DNA from: Bacteriovoracaceae bacterium UBA7317
GTDB lineage: Bacteria > Bdellovibrionota > Bacteriovoracia > Bacteriovoracales > Bacteriovoracaceae
Assembly (NCBI GenBank): GCA_002474345.1
Contig: DKQD01000048.1
Coordinates: 1 to 18,137, forward strand
DNA: 18,137 bases
Direction: 5' to 3'
Numbering within the stretch: the first letter of the stretch is position 1; every line of letters begins with the position of its first letter. Under the pieces are notes generated by a model. It was not told the origin of the DNA. It saw only the letters and a program-made list of their open reading frames with translations, and searched no databases. This document shows positions 7,851 to 15,692 of the stretch, piece by piece. Made by a program: the position numbers and the translations under genes.

Positions 7851-9845
7851 ATGACAACAAAACCAAGAGTACTCATTGTTGATGATGAGCCAGATATTCA
7901 AAAAACTATAGGTGATATCCTAACCACAGATTCAGGCTATACTGATGACCTAAAGGACCTTAAAAGCACCTTATTTGGTGATGAAAATGAAGAAATAAAC
8001 GAAGAAATAGTTTACGAATTAAACTATGCTGACCAGGGTGAAGAAGCTATCCAGAAAGTAAAAAAATCCAAAGAAGAGGGGAAGCCTTTTTCAGTTATTT
8101 TCATGGATATTAGAATGCCTCCAGGCATGGACGGTATCATCACTTCTCAGAAAATTTGGGATATAGACCCACGAGTTGAAATAATTCTCTGCAGTGCCTA
8201 TTCAGATTATACGTGGGACCAAGTTATTTTAAAACTTGGTGTTACTGATAAACTCATCATCCTTAAAAAGCCTTTTATGCCGGAAGAAATCAGCCAGGTT
8301 GCTCTTTCTCTTTCCAAAAAATGGGCGCTAGTCAATAACCTTGAAAACATCGTCAGAGAAAGAACATTTCAATTGGAAAAGGCCAATCAATCTAAAAACG
8401 ACTTTCTCGCAAAGATGAGTCATGAGATAAGAACCCCAATGAACGCAATAATGGGTTTTAGTGATATCTTATCTTCCTTAATCGATGATAAAAAACAAAA
8501 AGACTACCTCATGGCCATTGGCCAGAGTGGGAAAAGCCTCTTGCGTTTAATTAATGATATACTTGATATTTCTAAGATAGAGGCAGGCCATATTGACCTC
8601 AAATATGGCCCGATTGATCCAAAAAGGTTTTTTGAGGAGTGTAGAGGTCTTTTTATTGAACGCTGCCAGAAAAAAGAAATAGAATTTGAGCTTATTTTTG
8701 AACAAGAAATACCAGGGCCTATACTATTAGATGAATTAAGGCTTCTCCAAATAACTCTTAACCTTTTAGGGAATGCTCTTAAATTTACAAATAAAGGAAA
8801 AATAGGAATAAAAATCGGGTTTAATAAACCAAATAATAATGGACAGCTTATCGATTTCTTTTTCACGGTCTTTGATACAGGTTGTGGAGTTCCACAAGAT
8901 AGCATCCATAAAATATTTGATAAATTTTTCCAAACAAAGGAAAGTGCATCTCAGAGCCTCGGTGGAACAGGCTTAGGCCTCTCCATTACAAAAGACTTAA
9001 TTGAGTTAATGAAAGGAAATATTACTGTTGAAAGTGAAGCGAATAAAGGAACTAGCTTTACTGTTACATTCAAAGAAGTAGAAACCACAGCGGATGGTAA
9101 TCAGATAAAACAATCAGAGATTTCTCCAGACTCTTATAAATTCAAAAACTCAAAGGTCCTTATAATTGAGGATATAGACTACAATCTGACTCTGATGAAA
9201 GCTTATCTTGAAAATTATGACTTGCATCTTTTTTTCGCTAAAAATGGAAAAGAAGGCCTAGAAATTGTTAACCAACAGGAACCCGATCTTATAATAACTG
9301 ATATAAAGTTACCTCTTAAGGATGGCCTAGAAATAATTGATGAACTCAAGTCAAATAAAAAAACAAAAGAAGTTCCAATTATTGTAACAACAGCAATGGC
9401 AATGCTAGGAGAAATTGAGAAGATAAAATCTATTACAAATAGCTTTTTATCAAAGCCAATATCAAAGCTGGACCTTGTAGAAACTATGGCGCTCCATTTA
9501 CCATCAGAAATAGTTGAAGTTAATGAAGATGGAATGGTCATTTCTCAAATGGATTGGACTCTTAAAAAAGAAGACATTGAAAATATTCCAAATCTCTGCA
9601 ATATTTTAAGAGAGGATATAGCGAAAAAATTAGAAGAGGCAACAAAAACCCAAATTATTCAAGACTTCATTGAAATTGCTAGCGAAATGAAGGGCTTAGG
9701 GTTAAGCTATAAGTGTAAAGACCTCTACGATTATTCTGAGACCTTTTTTCTGAGTGCTAGAAATTTTGATCTCAAATCAGTGAAAACCTATGTGGATAAT
9801 TTCCAGGAAAAAGTCAAAGAAATAGAGGATAAATTCAAAAAATGA
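7851..9845 (+). CDS. Soluble hybrid histidine kinase, REC-HisKA-HATPase-REC
   Basis: This is a cytoplasmic two-component hybrid kinase with no membrane segments. Domains in order: a receiver (about 5-150) with acidic Asp11/Asp12, phospho-acceptor Asp86 in FMDIRMP and Lys140 in KKPF; a short coiled linker (165-185); the H-box SHEIRTP with His191; the ATPase with N-box Asn308 in NLLGNALKFT, DTGCGVP (342-348) and GGTGLGL (371-377); a second receiver (435-550) with Glu440/Asp441, Asp484 and Lys535; and a helical tail (570-664). The first receiver has an acidic insertion around residues 27-58. The tail resembles the HPt-like end of BarA/EvgS-type kinases but contains no histidine, so it cannot relay phosphate. 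aggaact precedes the ATG. It is 13 nt upstream of the DUF2141 gene, so probably the first gene of a three-gene unit. The input signal presumably arrives by phosphorylation of the N-terminal receiver. Confidence 0.93.
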   Translation: MTTKPRVLIVDDEPDIQKTIGDILTTDSGYTDDLKDLKSTLFGDENEEINEEIVYELNYADQGEEAIQKVKKSKEEGKPFSVIFMDIRMPPGMDGIITSQKIWDIDPRVEIILCSAYSDYTWDQVILKLGVTDKLIILKKPFMPEEISQVALSLSKKWALVNNLENIVRERTFQLEKANQSKNDFLAKMSHEIRTPMNAIMGFSDILSSLIDDKKQKDYLMAIGQSGKSLLRLINDILDISKIEAGHIDLKYGPIDPKRFFEECRGLFIERCQKKEIEFELIFEQEIPGPILLDELRLLQITLNLLGNALKFTNKGKIGIKIGFNKPNNNGQLIDFFFTVFDTGCGVPQDSIHKIFDKFFQTKESASQSLGGTGLGLSITKDLIELMKGNITVESEANKGTSFTVTFKEVETTADGNQIKQSEISPDSYKFKNSKVLIIEDIDYNLTLMKAYLENYDLHLFFAKNGKEGLEIVNQQEPDLIITDIKLPLKDGLEIIDELKSNKKTKEVPIIVTTAMAMLGEIEKIKSITNSFLSKPISKLDLVETMALHLPSEIVEVNEDGMVISQMDWTLKKEDIENIPNLCNILREDIAKKLEEATKTQIIQDFIEIASEMKGLGLSYKCKDLYDYSETFFLSARNFDLKSVKTYVDNFQEKVKEIEDKFKK

Positions 9846-9858
9846 GAGAACGTCAAAA

Positions 9859-10347
9859 ATGCCTTTTGACATTAAGCATTGGCTTATTTATCTATTTATA
9901 CTCTCAGCGACCGCTTCCTTTGCAAAGCAAAGCTCCAAGGAAAAATTAAGCAAGCATGGCAATTTAACTTTTAAAATAGTAAATATACAAAACCCAAAAA
10001 AAGGGTTCATGCTTATTCTCATATATAAAAAAGAAAACTGGGCCCCGGATAAACCTGAAAAAGCATTTAAAATCGTAAAAGTAAGAACTAAATCTTCTAT
10101 TCAAGAAGTCACAATTAATGATATACCCTTTGGAACCTATGCTATTGGACTTATTCACGATATAAACAGTAATAATAAACTAGATACAAGATGGTTTCCA
10201 CCAGGAATGCCATCAGAAGATGTAGGTGCATCCAATAATGCTGAGGGTGGACCTTTCGGTGCTCCTCCATGGGAGAAGGCAAAATTTACAGTCGATAAAA
10301 AAGAAGTTTTGCTAAGAACAATTAAAATGGCCCATTTATATAAATGA
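9859..10347 (+). CDS. Secreted DUF2141-family protein
   Basis: This small exported protein of unknown function matches the DUF2141 pattern. A signal peptide of about 22 residues (hydrophobic core LIYLFILSATASFA) is followed by a beta-rich domain with the family features: IPFGTYAIGLIHDINSNNKLD (89-109) and a Gly/Asn-rich GASNNAEGGPFGAPPWEKAKF segment (123-143). The DxNxNxxLD loop at 101-109 looks like a dockerin or EF-hand-style metal loop, so calcium binding is plausible but untested. It starts 13 nt after the kinase stop with only a weak gagagaa site. An out-of-frame ATG overlaps the kinase stop at 9842, but its frame closes after 35 codons. The stop overlaps the start of the next gene by 4 nt. 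Confidence 0.8.
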   Translation: MPFDIKHWLIYLFILSATASFAKQSSKEKLSKHGNLTFKIVNIQNPKKGFMLILIYKKENWAPDKPEKAFKIVKVRTKSSIQEVTINDIPFGTYAIGLIHDINSNNKLDTRWFPPGMPSEDVGASNNAEGGPFGAPPWEKAKFTVDKKEVLLRTIKMAHLYK

Positions 10348-10946
10348 AAAAATATTTTTACCTTTTTAGACATGGACAAACAAACTGGAACCTTGAAAAA
10401 AAGTGTCAAGGCCATACAGATATTCCTTTAAATGAAAAAGGGCTTAAAGAAGCCGAAGAACTTTCTATAAAATTTGAAAAAATTCCTCTTCAAGTTGTTT
10501 ACTCAAGCGACCTCAAAAGGGCCACACAAACAGCTGAGTTTTTATCTATCAAAAAAAATATCCCTTTGTTATTGTCCGAGCACTTAAGAGAATTTTGTTT
10601 AGGCTCGGCAGAAGGGAAATCACATGAAGAGATTATTTCATCTTTTGGTATTGAGCTCTGGGAAAACTTTTTGAGTATAAATTGTGAAAAGGATGATATC
10701 TCTTACCCGGGAGGGGAATCAAGGTATCAAGTCTTTAAAAGAACATTGAAAATACTGAATACTATTGCCTGCGAAAGCTCATATGAGCAAATCGGTATTG
10801 CAACTCATGGTGGGACCTTAAGAAACCTTTTATCTCACTTAGACCCATCACTTCAAAACAAAATTAGCACACCTAATTGCTCTGTCTTTAAAGTCTGCTA
10901 CCTAAGCCCTCAAAAAGACTGGGTTTTAGAGGGACAACTTTTTTAA
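10344..10946 (+). CDS. Histidine phosphatase family protein (phosphoglycerate mutase-like)
   Basis: This is a cytoplasmic phosphatase of the branch-1 histidine phosphatase superfamily. The RHGQTNWN motif (9-16) carries the phospho-accepting His10, Arg59 lies in SSDLKRAxQTA, Glu83 in LREFxLGxxEG is the probable acid, and His155 in ATHGGTLRNLL is the second catalytic histidine. PGGES (122-126) is typical of the GpmB/CobC/broad-specificity phosphatase branch rather than glycolytic cofactor-dependent mutase, and at 200 residues it is shorter than GpmA. The start overlaps the DUF2141 stop as ATGA, so the two are translationally coupled. The substrate cannot be assigned. Its presence in a signalling cluster does not by itself imply protein phosphatase (SixA-like) activity, since SixA lacks the PGGES block. 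Confidence 0.88.
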   Translation: MKKYFYLFRHGQTNWNLEKKCQGHTDIPLNEKGLKEAEELSIKFEKIPLQVVYSSDLKRATQTAEFLSIKKNIPLLLSEHLREFCLGSAEGKSHEEIISSFGIELWENFLSINCEKDDISYPGGESRYQVFKRTLKILNTIACESSYEQIGIATHGGTLRNLLSHLDPSLQNKISTPNCSVFKVCYLSPQKDWVLEGQLF

Positions 10947-11020
10947 TTAAATATGTTTAAATTAAATTCCGATAACAAGATTAGATAAGTCTTTAATTAA
11001 AAAATGTAAGGAAAAAAAAG

Positions 11021-11497
11021 ATGGATCAAAAAGGTATATTAAGAAATTCACAGCTTTTCAAAAATATAAAAAAAGAAATCATAGATGAGCTTTCTCATTT
11101 TTTCCATGAAAAGAAGTACCCAGCTAAAGATACCATTTTTTTTGAAGGTGATATAGGCGATGAACTTTTCATTATTGCATATGGGACCGTTAAAGTTATC
11201 AAGAATGATCCACAAAGCGGGGAAGAAAAAGAGCTTGCAATGCTGGCAAGTGGTTCCTACTTTGGTGAGATGGCCTTGATCAACCCTGATCATAAAAGAA
11301 CTGCAACACTAGAAACAATGGAAGCCACGACACTTATTGGTCTCAATCAAGAGGGACTAAAAAATTTATGTGATCACAACCCCGAAGCTTCTATAGAAAT
11401 TTACAAGTCTCTGGCAACAGCATTAGCACAAAGGCTTTCACTAACTAACGACTCTTTAGCACACTACAAAACCTTACTCAGCCATAGTTCCGATTAA
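11021..11497 (+). CDS. Single-domain cyclic nucleotide-binding protein
   Basis: This 158-residue cytoplasmic protein consists almost wholly of one cNMP-binding domain (about 10-128). The beta-roll FFEGDIGDELFIIAYGTVKV is followed by a canonical phosphate-binding cassette, FGEMAL...KRTATLE (81-98), with Glu83 for the ribose hydroxyl and Arg93 for the cyclic phosphate, so ligand binding is likely retained. No helix-turn-helix or kinase domain follows, only a short helical tail rich in Ser and Leu. It is therefore a ligand sensor or partner subunit rather than a CRP-type transcription factor. aagga lies 8 nt before the ATG. It stands between the histidine phosphatase (74 nt) and the large sensor (173 nt) and is followed by a candidate terminator. 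Which cyclic nucleotide it binds, and its target, are unknown. Confidence 0.88.
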   Translation: MDQKGILRNSQLFKNIKKEIIDELSHFFHEKKYPAKDTIFFEGDIGDELFIIAYGTVKVIKNDPQSGEEKELAMLASGSYFGEMALINPDHKRTATLETMEATTLIGLNQEGLKNLCDHNPEASIEIYKSLATALAQRLSLTNDSLAHYKTLLSHSSD

Positions 11498-11540
11498 AAG
11501 CTAAACAAAAGATTAAATAAATAATTTTTTGTTTAGTTTT
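11497..11540 (+). terminator. Candidate intrinsic terminator after the cNMP-binding gene
   Basis: Arms ctaaacaaaa (11501-11510) and ttttgtttag (11527-11536) pair perfectly around a 16-nt A/T loop, and the stem can be extended by A-T pairs on either side. Four T residues follow the stem. It lies just past the stop of the cNMP-binding gene. The stem has few G-C pairs, so termination may be partial. Confidence 0.45.
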
Positions 11541-11561
11541 CCTAAAAGTCTCTATCAAATA

Positions 11562-11620
11562 ATTTCAACCATCTACGATAAAGTTGAAAAAATCGCTAAG
11601 CTTTACTAATTTTTTTCAAT
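11562..11620 (+). promoter_or_regulatory. Possible alternative hairpins in sensor-gene leader
   Basis: Three segments upstream of the large sensor gene can pair in two exclusive ways. TTTCAAC (11563-11569) pairs with GTTGAAA (11583-11589) around a 13-nt loop. The overlapping TTGAAAAAA (11584-11592) pairs with TTTTTTCAA (11611-11619) around an 18-nt loop. The layout resembles an attenuator, but such runs also arise by chance in AT-rich DNA. No ligand motif or leader peptide was found. Confidence 0.25.
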
Positions 11621-11670
11621 TCTTGGTCCGATAGAAGCATTAATAATTTCATTTTAAATATAAGGTTTTT

Positions 11671-14600
11671 ATGAACTCTAGGTATTTAAAATTGATGATA
11701 GCAATATTTTTGGCTTTTTCTTTTTTAAAAGAAGCTATTGCTGATCCATTTAATAAAAAGGAGTGCTTCTCCTGTAATATAAAAATAGATAATTTAGATG
11801 AACCATTTGCTCTAAAAGGAAAATGGCTCTTTACAAGAAAAGACCTTTTAGAAAATAAAAACTCAGATGAATCTAATGATCCCAAGTGGGTCCTTCTCAA
11901 CACTCCAGGATCCTGGAAAAAAGCTTACAACGATGGAAAGAATTTCAGAGTCGGTTGGTATAAGGGAAGGTTTCAGTTTTCAAACAAACTTATCGGGAAA
12001 AAAGTAAGGATTCTTCTTGATACTTATATGGCGGAGACTGAAGTCTTTTTAGATGGAAAGTCGATTTATAAAAGAAGTAGCCAGGACTCAGTTAAAAGGT
12101 ACTTTTCTATTCAACCGATTCCTATCGAGATTGACATAACTAAAGAAAAGCATGTTATTGCTATTAGAACAAATACAATTCTTATGCAAGGAATTTACCA
12201 GCTTCCTTTTCATATGAGGGCCTACAAAAAATTGGACCCAGCACTCTCCTTTATGCTTTTTTATGGGGGTAATTTTAGAAGTATTGCTGGCTTTATTCTC
12301 CTAATTTCCGGAATCTTTTTTATATCGGTATATTTAAGGACCAAAAATGACTTCTATTTAATGCCTGGTCTAAGTGGTTGCCTCATTTTTCCGTTTTTCT
12401 TTTTTCCACTAGACTTTGTGACAAGCTTTATTCATCCTGAGAAAGCTCTTATTGCCCATTACATTGGCATGGCAGGGATGATGTATACTCAATTCAAAGT
12501 AGGCGAACTTTTTTATAAAAAGCTTCCAAAAGTAAATCTTTTCTACGTTTTTTTCGCAAGCGCTACTGCTTTAACATTTTTTGTTCTATTATTTAAATTT
12601 AACCTTAAGCTTTTCCAAATTGTTAGAACAGTTTCTTTTCTTATCGCTTTTTTAACAAGTGCACTTTTAGTTGTCATGGGAAGAAGTGGGGTTAAAAATA
12701 ACGTAAACGGTGCCAAAATATTCTTGGTTGGTGTATGCTGTTTAATTCTTTCAGTTTTCCATGATCTTTTTAATGCCCTTGGCTTCATTCAATCTACCGG
12801 TTTTATTGCACTTGGAATGATCCTATCCACTTTTGCTATTATGGTAGTTGCGGCAAATAATTATACAGATACATATGTACAAAACCAAAAGCTTCTTGTT
12901 GAGCTTAAAGACTACGCTGAAAATTTAGAAGAAAAAGTTAAACTTGCTACGGCCCACATTGAAGAAGAGAAACAAAAAGTTGCGAACCTTTTAAACAATA
13001 TGAAGCAAGCTATTTTCTCAATCGATAAAGACCTCAAAATTATTTCTCCAGCTTCGGCTTTCTCAAGAGAAGTTTTTGAATCAGATGTTGTAGGAACAGA
13101 TATTTTTGATACTCTTTTTAAAGACATCGACAAATCTAGTGAAGAATACTCTCAAGTTTTTACCTCAATGGGTGCAGTTTTCAACAACCCAACGGAACTA
13201 CAATACGATTTAATGTGTGACTATTTTCCTCCACGTATCAAATACATAGTAGAACCCAGAGAAGAAGATAAAAAATCACTTGAAGATGCTGATGAAGAAG
13301 AGGAATATAAAATTCTTTCTATTAATTATAGTCCTATGTGGAATGATATCGAAGAACTTGAAAACCTCATGATTGTTGTTGAGGATATTACGGAAAAAGA
13401 AAAATTAGCTCATGAACTTGAAGAACAAAAGAAAACCAGTGAAAAAAATATTTCTATAATAAAAGAAATGGCCAAAGCCGATCTAGAAGATATCACTCAC
13501 TTCCTTAAAGATGCCCCCAAATTAGTTGAAAGCACTATGGGAATTTTAAGAAAAAAATCTACAAACCCCGAAGAGCTCACTGAGATGTTTAGAAACCTTC
13601 ATACCTTAAAAGGAAATAGCAGGGTTTTTAATTTTAACTCTATTTCGAGTCTTACTCATATCGCAGAAACCGAAGTCACGAATATAAGAGAAAGTAAGAA
13701 TCAAGGAGAAGAAATCAGTGGAGAGATCTACACCCACTTAATGGGTAAGCTATATGATATTAGTGCAGAAATAAGTGAGTACGGAGCTCTTGCTAAAAAG
13801 GTTTTTAGAATCGAAAACGAGTTCGAGAAAAAGCTCATAAAAGATATAAATGAATTTACATCAAAAATTGACAGGAATATAGGAGACCTCATATCTCAAA
13901 ATGAACTAGATTTTGCGGCCGACAAGCCGGAGCATCTTAGGAAAGAGGCTTTTGAACTCGTTAAAGAAAAAGATATTGATCCTGTGATGTTAAGCAGTAT
14001 AAAAAGATCTACTCATTCACTTAAAGGCTCGTTAAGATCTATTAAGAAAAATGACGCAACAGATCTTGTTCACAAATTCGAAAACTCATTCCACCTCTTT
14101 GAAAATCTTGACGAGACAACTATTGAGGTTTTCTATAGAGATTTTATTAATAACTATATTGAAATTAAAGACCTTGTTAAATCTATTTATATGAATAGCG
14201 ACTTAAATAGGCCAATAAATCATCCAAATAAAAGTTGGCAAGACCTCCTTTTTAGTTTCTATGAGTTCTCTCTTGCCTATAAAACAAAGAAAGAATTCGA
14301 CAAAGAATTATATGAAAAACTAAAAGAACTCGTTATAAATATGGATCTAAAATACTTAGCAACCAGTCTCAACGAATGGTTAGAGGCTGAAGTTACAGAA
14401 GAAAAGAAAAATGAAATAATGGGTAATGTGTGGAACTACTTGGCGACGATTTCAAAACTTAACTTTACACAGACTCCTGATGAACTTAAAGAAATCATTT
14501 GTAAAACACTTATGGGTCTACCAGATGATCCAAAAGAAGCTTATAAGGTCATTAATGAACAAATTACTCACGAAACACCTCCTCTTTTGGATGTTCTAAA

Positions 14601-15615
14601 AGATATTTCTCTCAAAGACCAAAGCCCTAATTACTTTTTTCAGGTGGCCATGCACTTTATTCACTTGGGGCCTGAAGATTCTAAAAAAGCATTCCTCTTA
14701 GATCGAAGTGAGACTGCTAATATTAAGAAAGTTGAGATTTCTTTAAAGAGGTCCCATGTTGTTACTGACCTTCCTTTTCAACTTTCCAAAATGGCACAAG
14801 AAGGTGACTCTTTGGCGTTAAGCCTTAGTCAATTTATCAAAGAAGGTGGCACTCATAATTATCTAAAGGCAATTGACTTTAACCAGATCCTTCAATCATT
14901 CTCCAAAGACTCTGGTGGTGGTGGTAAGTCTAAAATCAAAGAAATGGATTCAATTCATGTTCTCTCAAAAAATTACTTTAAGCTTCAGGAAATAATTAAA
15001 GAAAAACAAGACATAGGGTCAATTCAAAAGGCATTCGATAAATTGATCGATATTCCTCTTGTTAACTCTTTATCAAAATTCGAGGGGATGGTTCAAGAAA
15101 TATCCACTAAGCTTAACAAAAAAGTTGATTTTAAAATTTCTGGCGAAGATATTACGATCAACAAAGACTCTTACTCTATCTTACAAGATGCTTTTGTTCA
15201 TATTTTAAGAAACTCTATCGATCATGGTATCGAAGATCCTGAAGAAAGAAAAAAGGTTGGAAAAAGACCTTCTGGGAAAATTGTCATAAACTGTAAAGAA
15301 TTAAAGGATGACCGCGTAGAAATTTCGATAGAGGATGATGGTGGTGGAATTAATGTTGGTCGAGTTGCAGCAAAGGCAATAGAAAACGGCATTATTACTC
15401 ATGAGAAAAAAGATAAGATGAAACAAGAAGAAATTATGAACCTCATCTTTCTTCCAAACTTTAGTCAAAAACAGGATGTCGACGAGTTATCTGGTCGAGG
15501 TGTAGGAATGGATATCGTTAAAAAAAATATTGAAGATCTTGGCGGTGAGGTTCAAATAAAATCAAAAGAAGGACAAGGCACGACCTTCGTCTTAACCAAT
15601 ATAAAGACCGCTTAA
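11671..15615 (+). CDS. 7TM sensor with PAS, two HPt domains and CheA-type ATPase
   Basis: This 1314-residue inner-membrane sensor kinase has the following parts: signal peptide (1-25); a periplasmic jelly-roll domain (about 40-185, PGSW...GWYKGRF..., like the 7TMR-DISM/galactose-binding input); about seven membrane segments (205-395); coiled coil (400-440); a PAS-like domain (440-575) with an acidic insert; a first HPt with His644 in LHTLKGNSR; a second HPt with His782 in THSLKGSLRSI; an unrecognised helical region (about 845-1095) ending in a GGGG linker; and a CheA-type dimer/ATPase core with HILRNSIDHGIEDPEER (1177-1193), DDGGG (1222-1226) and GRGVGMD (1275-1281). The chain ends right after the ATPase, so no CheW-like domain exists and coupling to chemoreceptors is unlikely. 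No HisKA H-box is present; phosphate presumably goes on the HPt histidines. taagg precedes the ATG. The partner receiver is unknown; the hybrid kinase upstream is one candidate. Confidence 0.88.
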   Translation: MNSRYLKLMIAIFLAFSFLKEAIADPFNKKECFSCNIKIDNLDEPFALKGKWLFTRKDLLENKNSDESNDPKWVLLNTPGSWKKAYNDGKNFRVGWYKGRFQFSNKLIGKKVRILLDTYMAETEVFLDGKSIYKRSSQDSVKRYFSIQPIPIEIDITKEKHVIAIRTNTILMQGIYQLPFHMRAYKKLDPALSFMLFYGGNFRSIAGFILLISGIFFISVYLRTKNDFYLMPGLSGCLIFPFFFFPLDFVTSFIHPEKALIAHYIGMAGMMYTQFKVGELFYKKLPKVNLFYVFFASATALTFFVLLFKFNLKLFQIVRTVSFLIAFLTSALLVVMGRSGVKNNVNGAKIFLVGVCCLILSVFHDLFNALGFIQSTGFIALGMILSTFAIMVVAANNYTDTYVQNQKLLVELKDYAENLEEKVKLATAHIEEEKQKVANLLNNMKQAIFSIDKDLKIISPASAFSREVFESDVVGTDIFDTLFKDIDKSSEEYSQVFTSMGAVFNNPTELQYDLMCDYFPPRIKYIVEPREEDKKSLEDADEEEEYKILSINYSPMWNDIEELENLMIVVEDITEKEKLAHELEEQKKTSEKNISIIKEMAKADLEDITHFLKDAPKLVESTMGILRKKSTNPEELTEMFRNLHTLKGNSRVFNFNSISSLTHIAETEVTNIRESKNQGEEISGEIYTHLMGKLYDISAEISEYGALAKKVFRIENEFEKKLIKDINEFTSKIDRNIGDLISQNELDFAADKPEHLRKEAFELVKEKDIDPVMLSSIKRSTHSLKGSLRSIKKNDATDLVHKFENSFHLFENLDETTIEVFYRDFINNYIEIKDLVKSIYMNSDLNRPINHPNKSWQDLLFSFYEFSLAYKTKKEFDKELYEKLKELVINMDLKYLATSLNEWLEAEVTEEKKNEIMGNVWNYLATISKLNFTQTPDELKEIICKTLMGLPDDPKEAYKVINEQITHETPPLLDVLKDISLKDQSPNYFFQVAMHFIHLGPEDSKKAFLLDRSETANIKKVEISLKRSHVVTDLPFQLSKMAQEGDSLALSLSQFIKEGGTHNYLKAIDFNQILQSFSKDSGGGGKSKIKEMDSIHVLSKNYFKLQEIIKEKQDIGSIQKAFDKLIDIPLVNSLSKFEGMVQEISTKLNKKVDFKISGEDITINKDSYSILQDAFVHILRNSIDHGIEDPEERKKVGKRPSGKIVINCKELKDDRVEISIEDDGGGINVGRVAAKAIENGIITHEKKDKMKQEEIMNLIFLPNFSQKQDVDELSGRGVGMDIVKKNIEDLGGEVQIKSKEGQGTTFVLTNIKTA

Positions 15616-15692
15616 TTCATAAAGAGATCGTTTTAATTATATAAACTTTCTATCAAAAAATTGACCTGGACTGATTTCTTATATCATAAAAC

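Noticed and set aside
8504..8905. Long antisense frames opposite the kinase and other genes
   Set aside because: They lie fully within strongly supported coding sequences, have biased composition and show no domain features.
9842..9949. Out-of-frame ATG overlapping the kinase stop, 35 codons with a hydrophobic stretch
   Set aside because: It overlaps the signal peptide of the DUF2141 protein, closes quickly, and its hydrophobicity is a shadow of the real frame. The in-frame ATG at 9859 gives a proper signal peptide.
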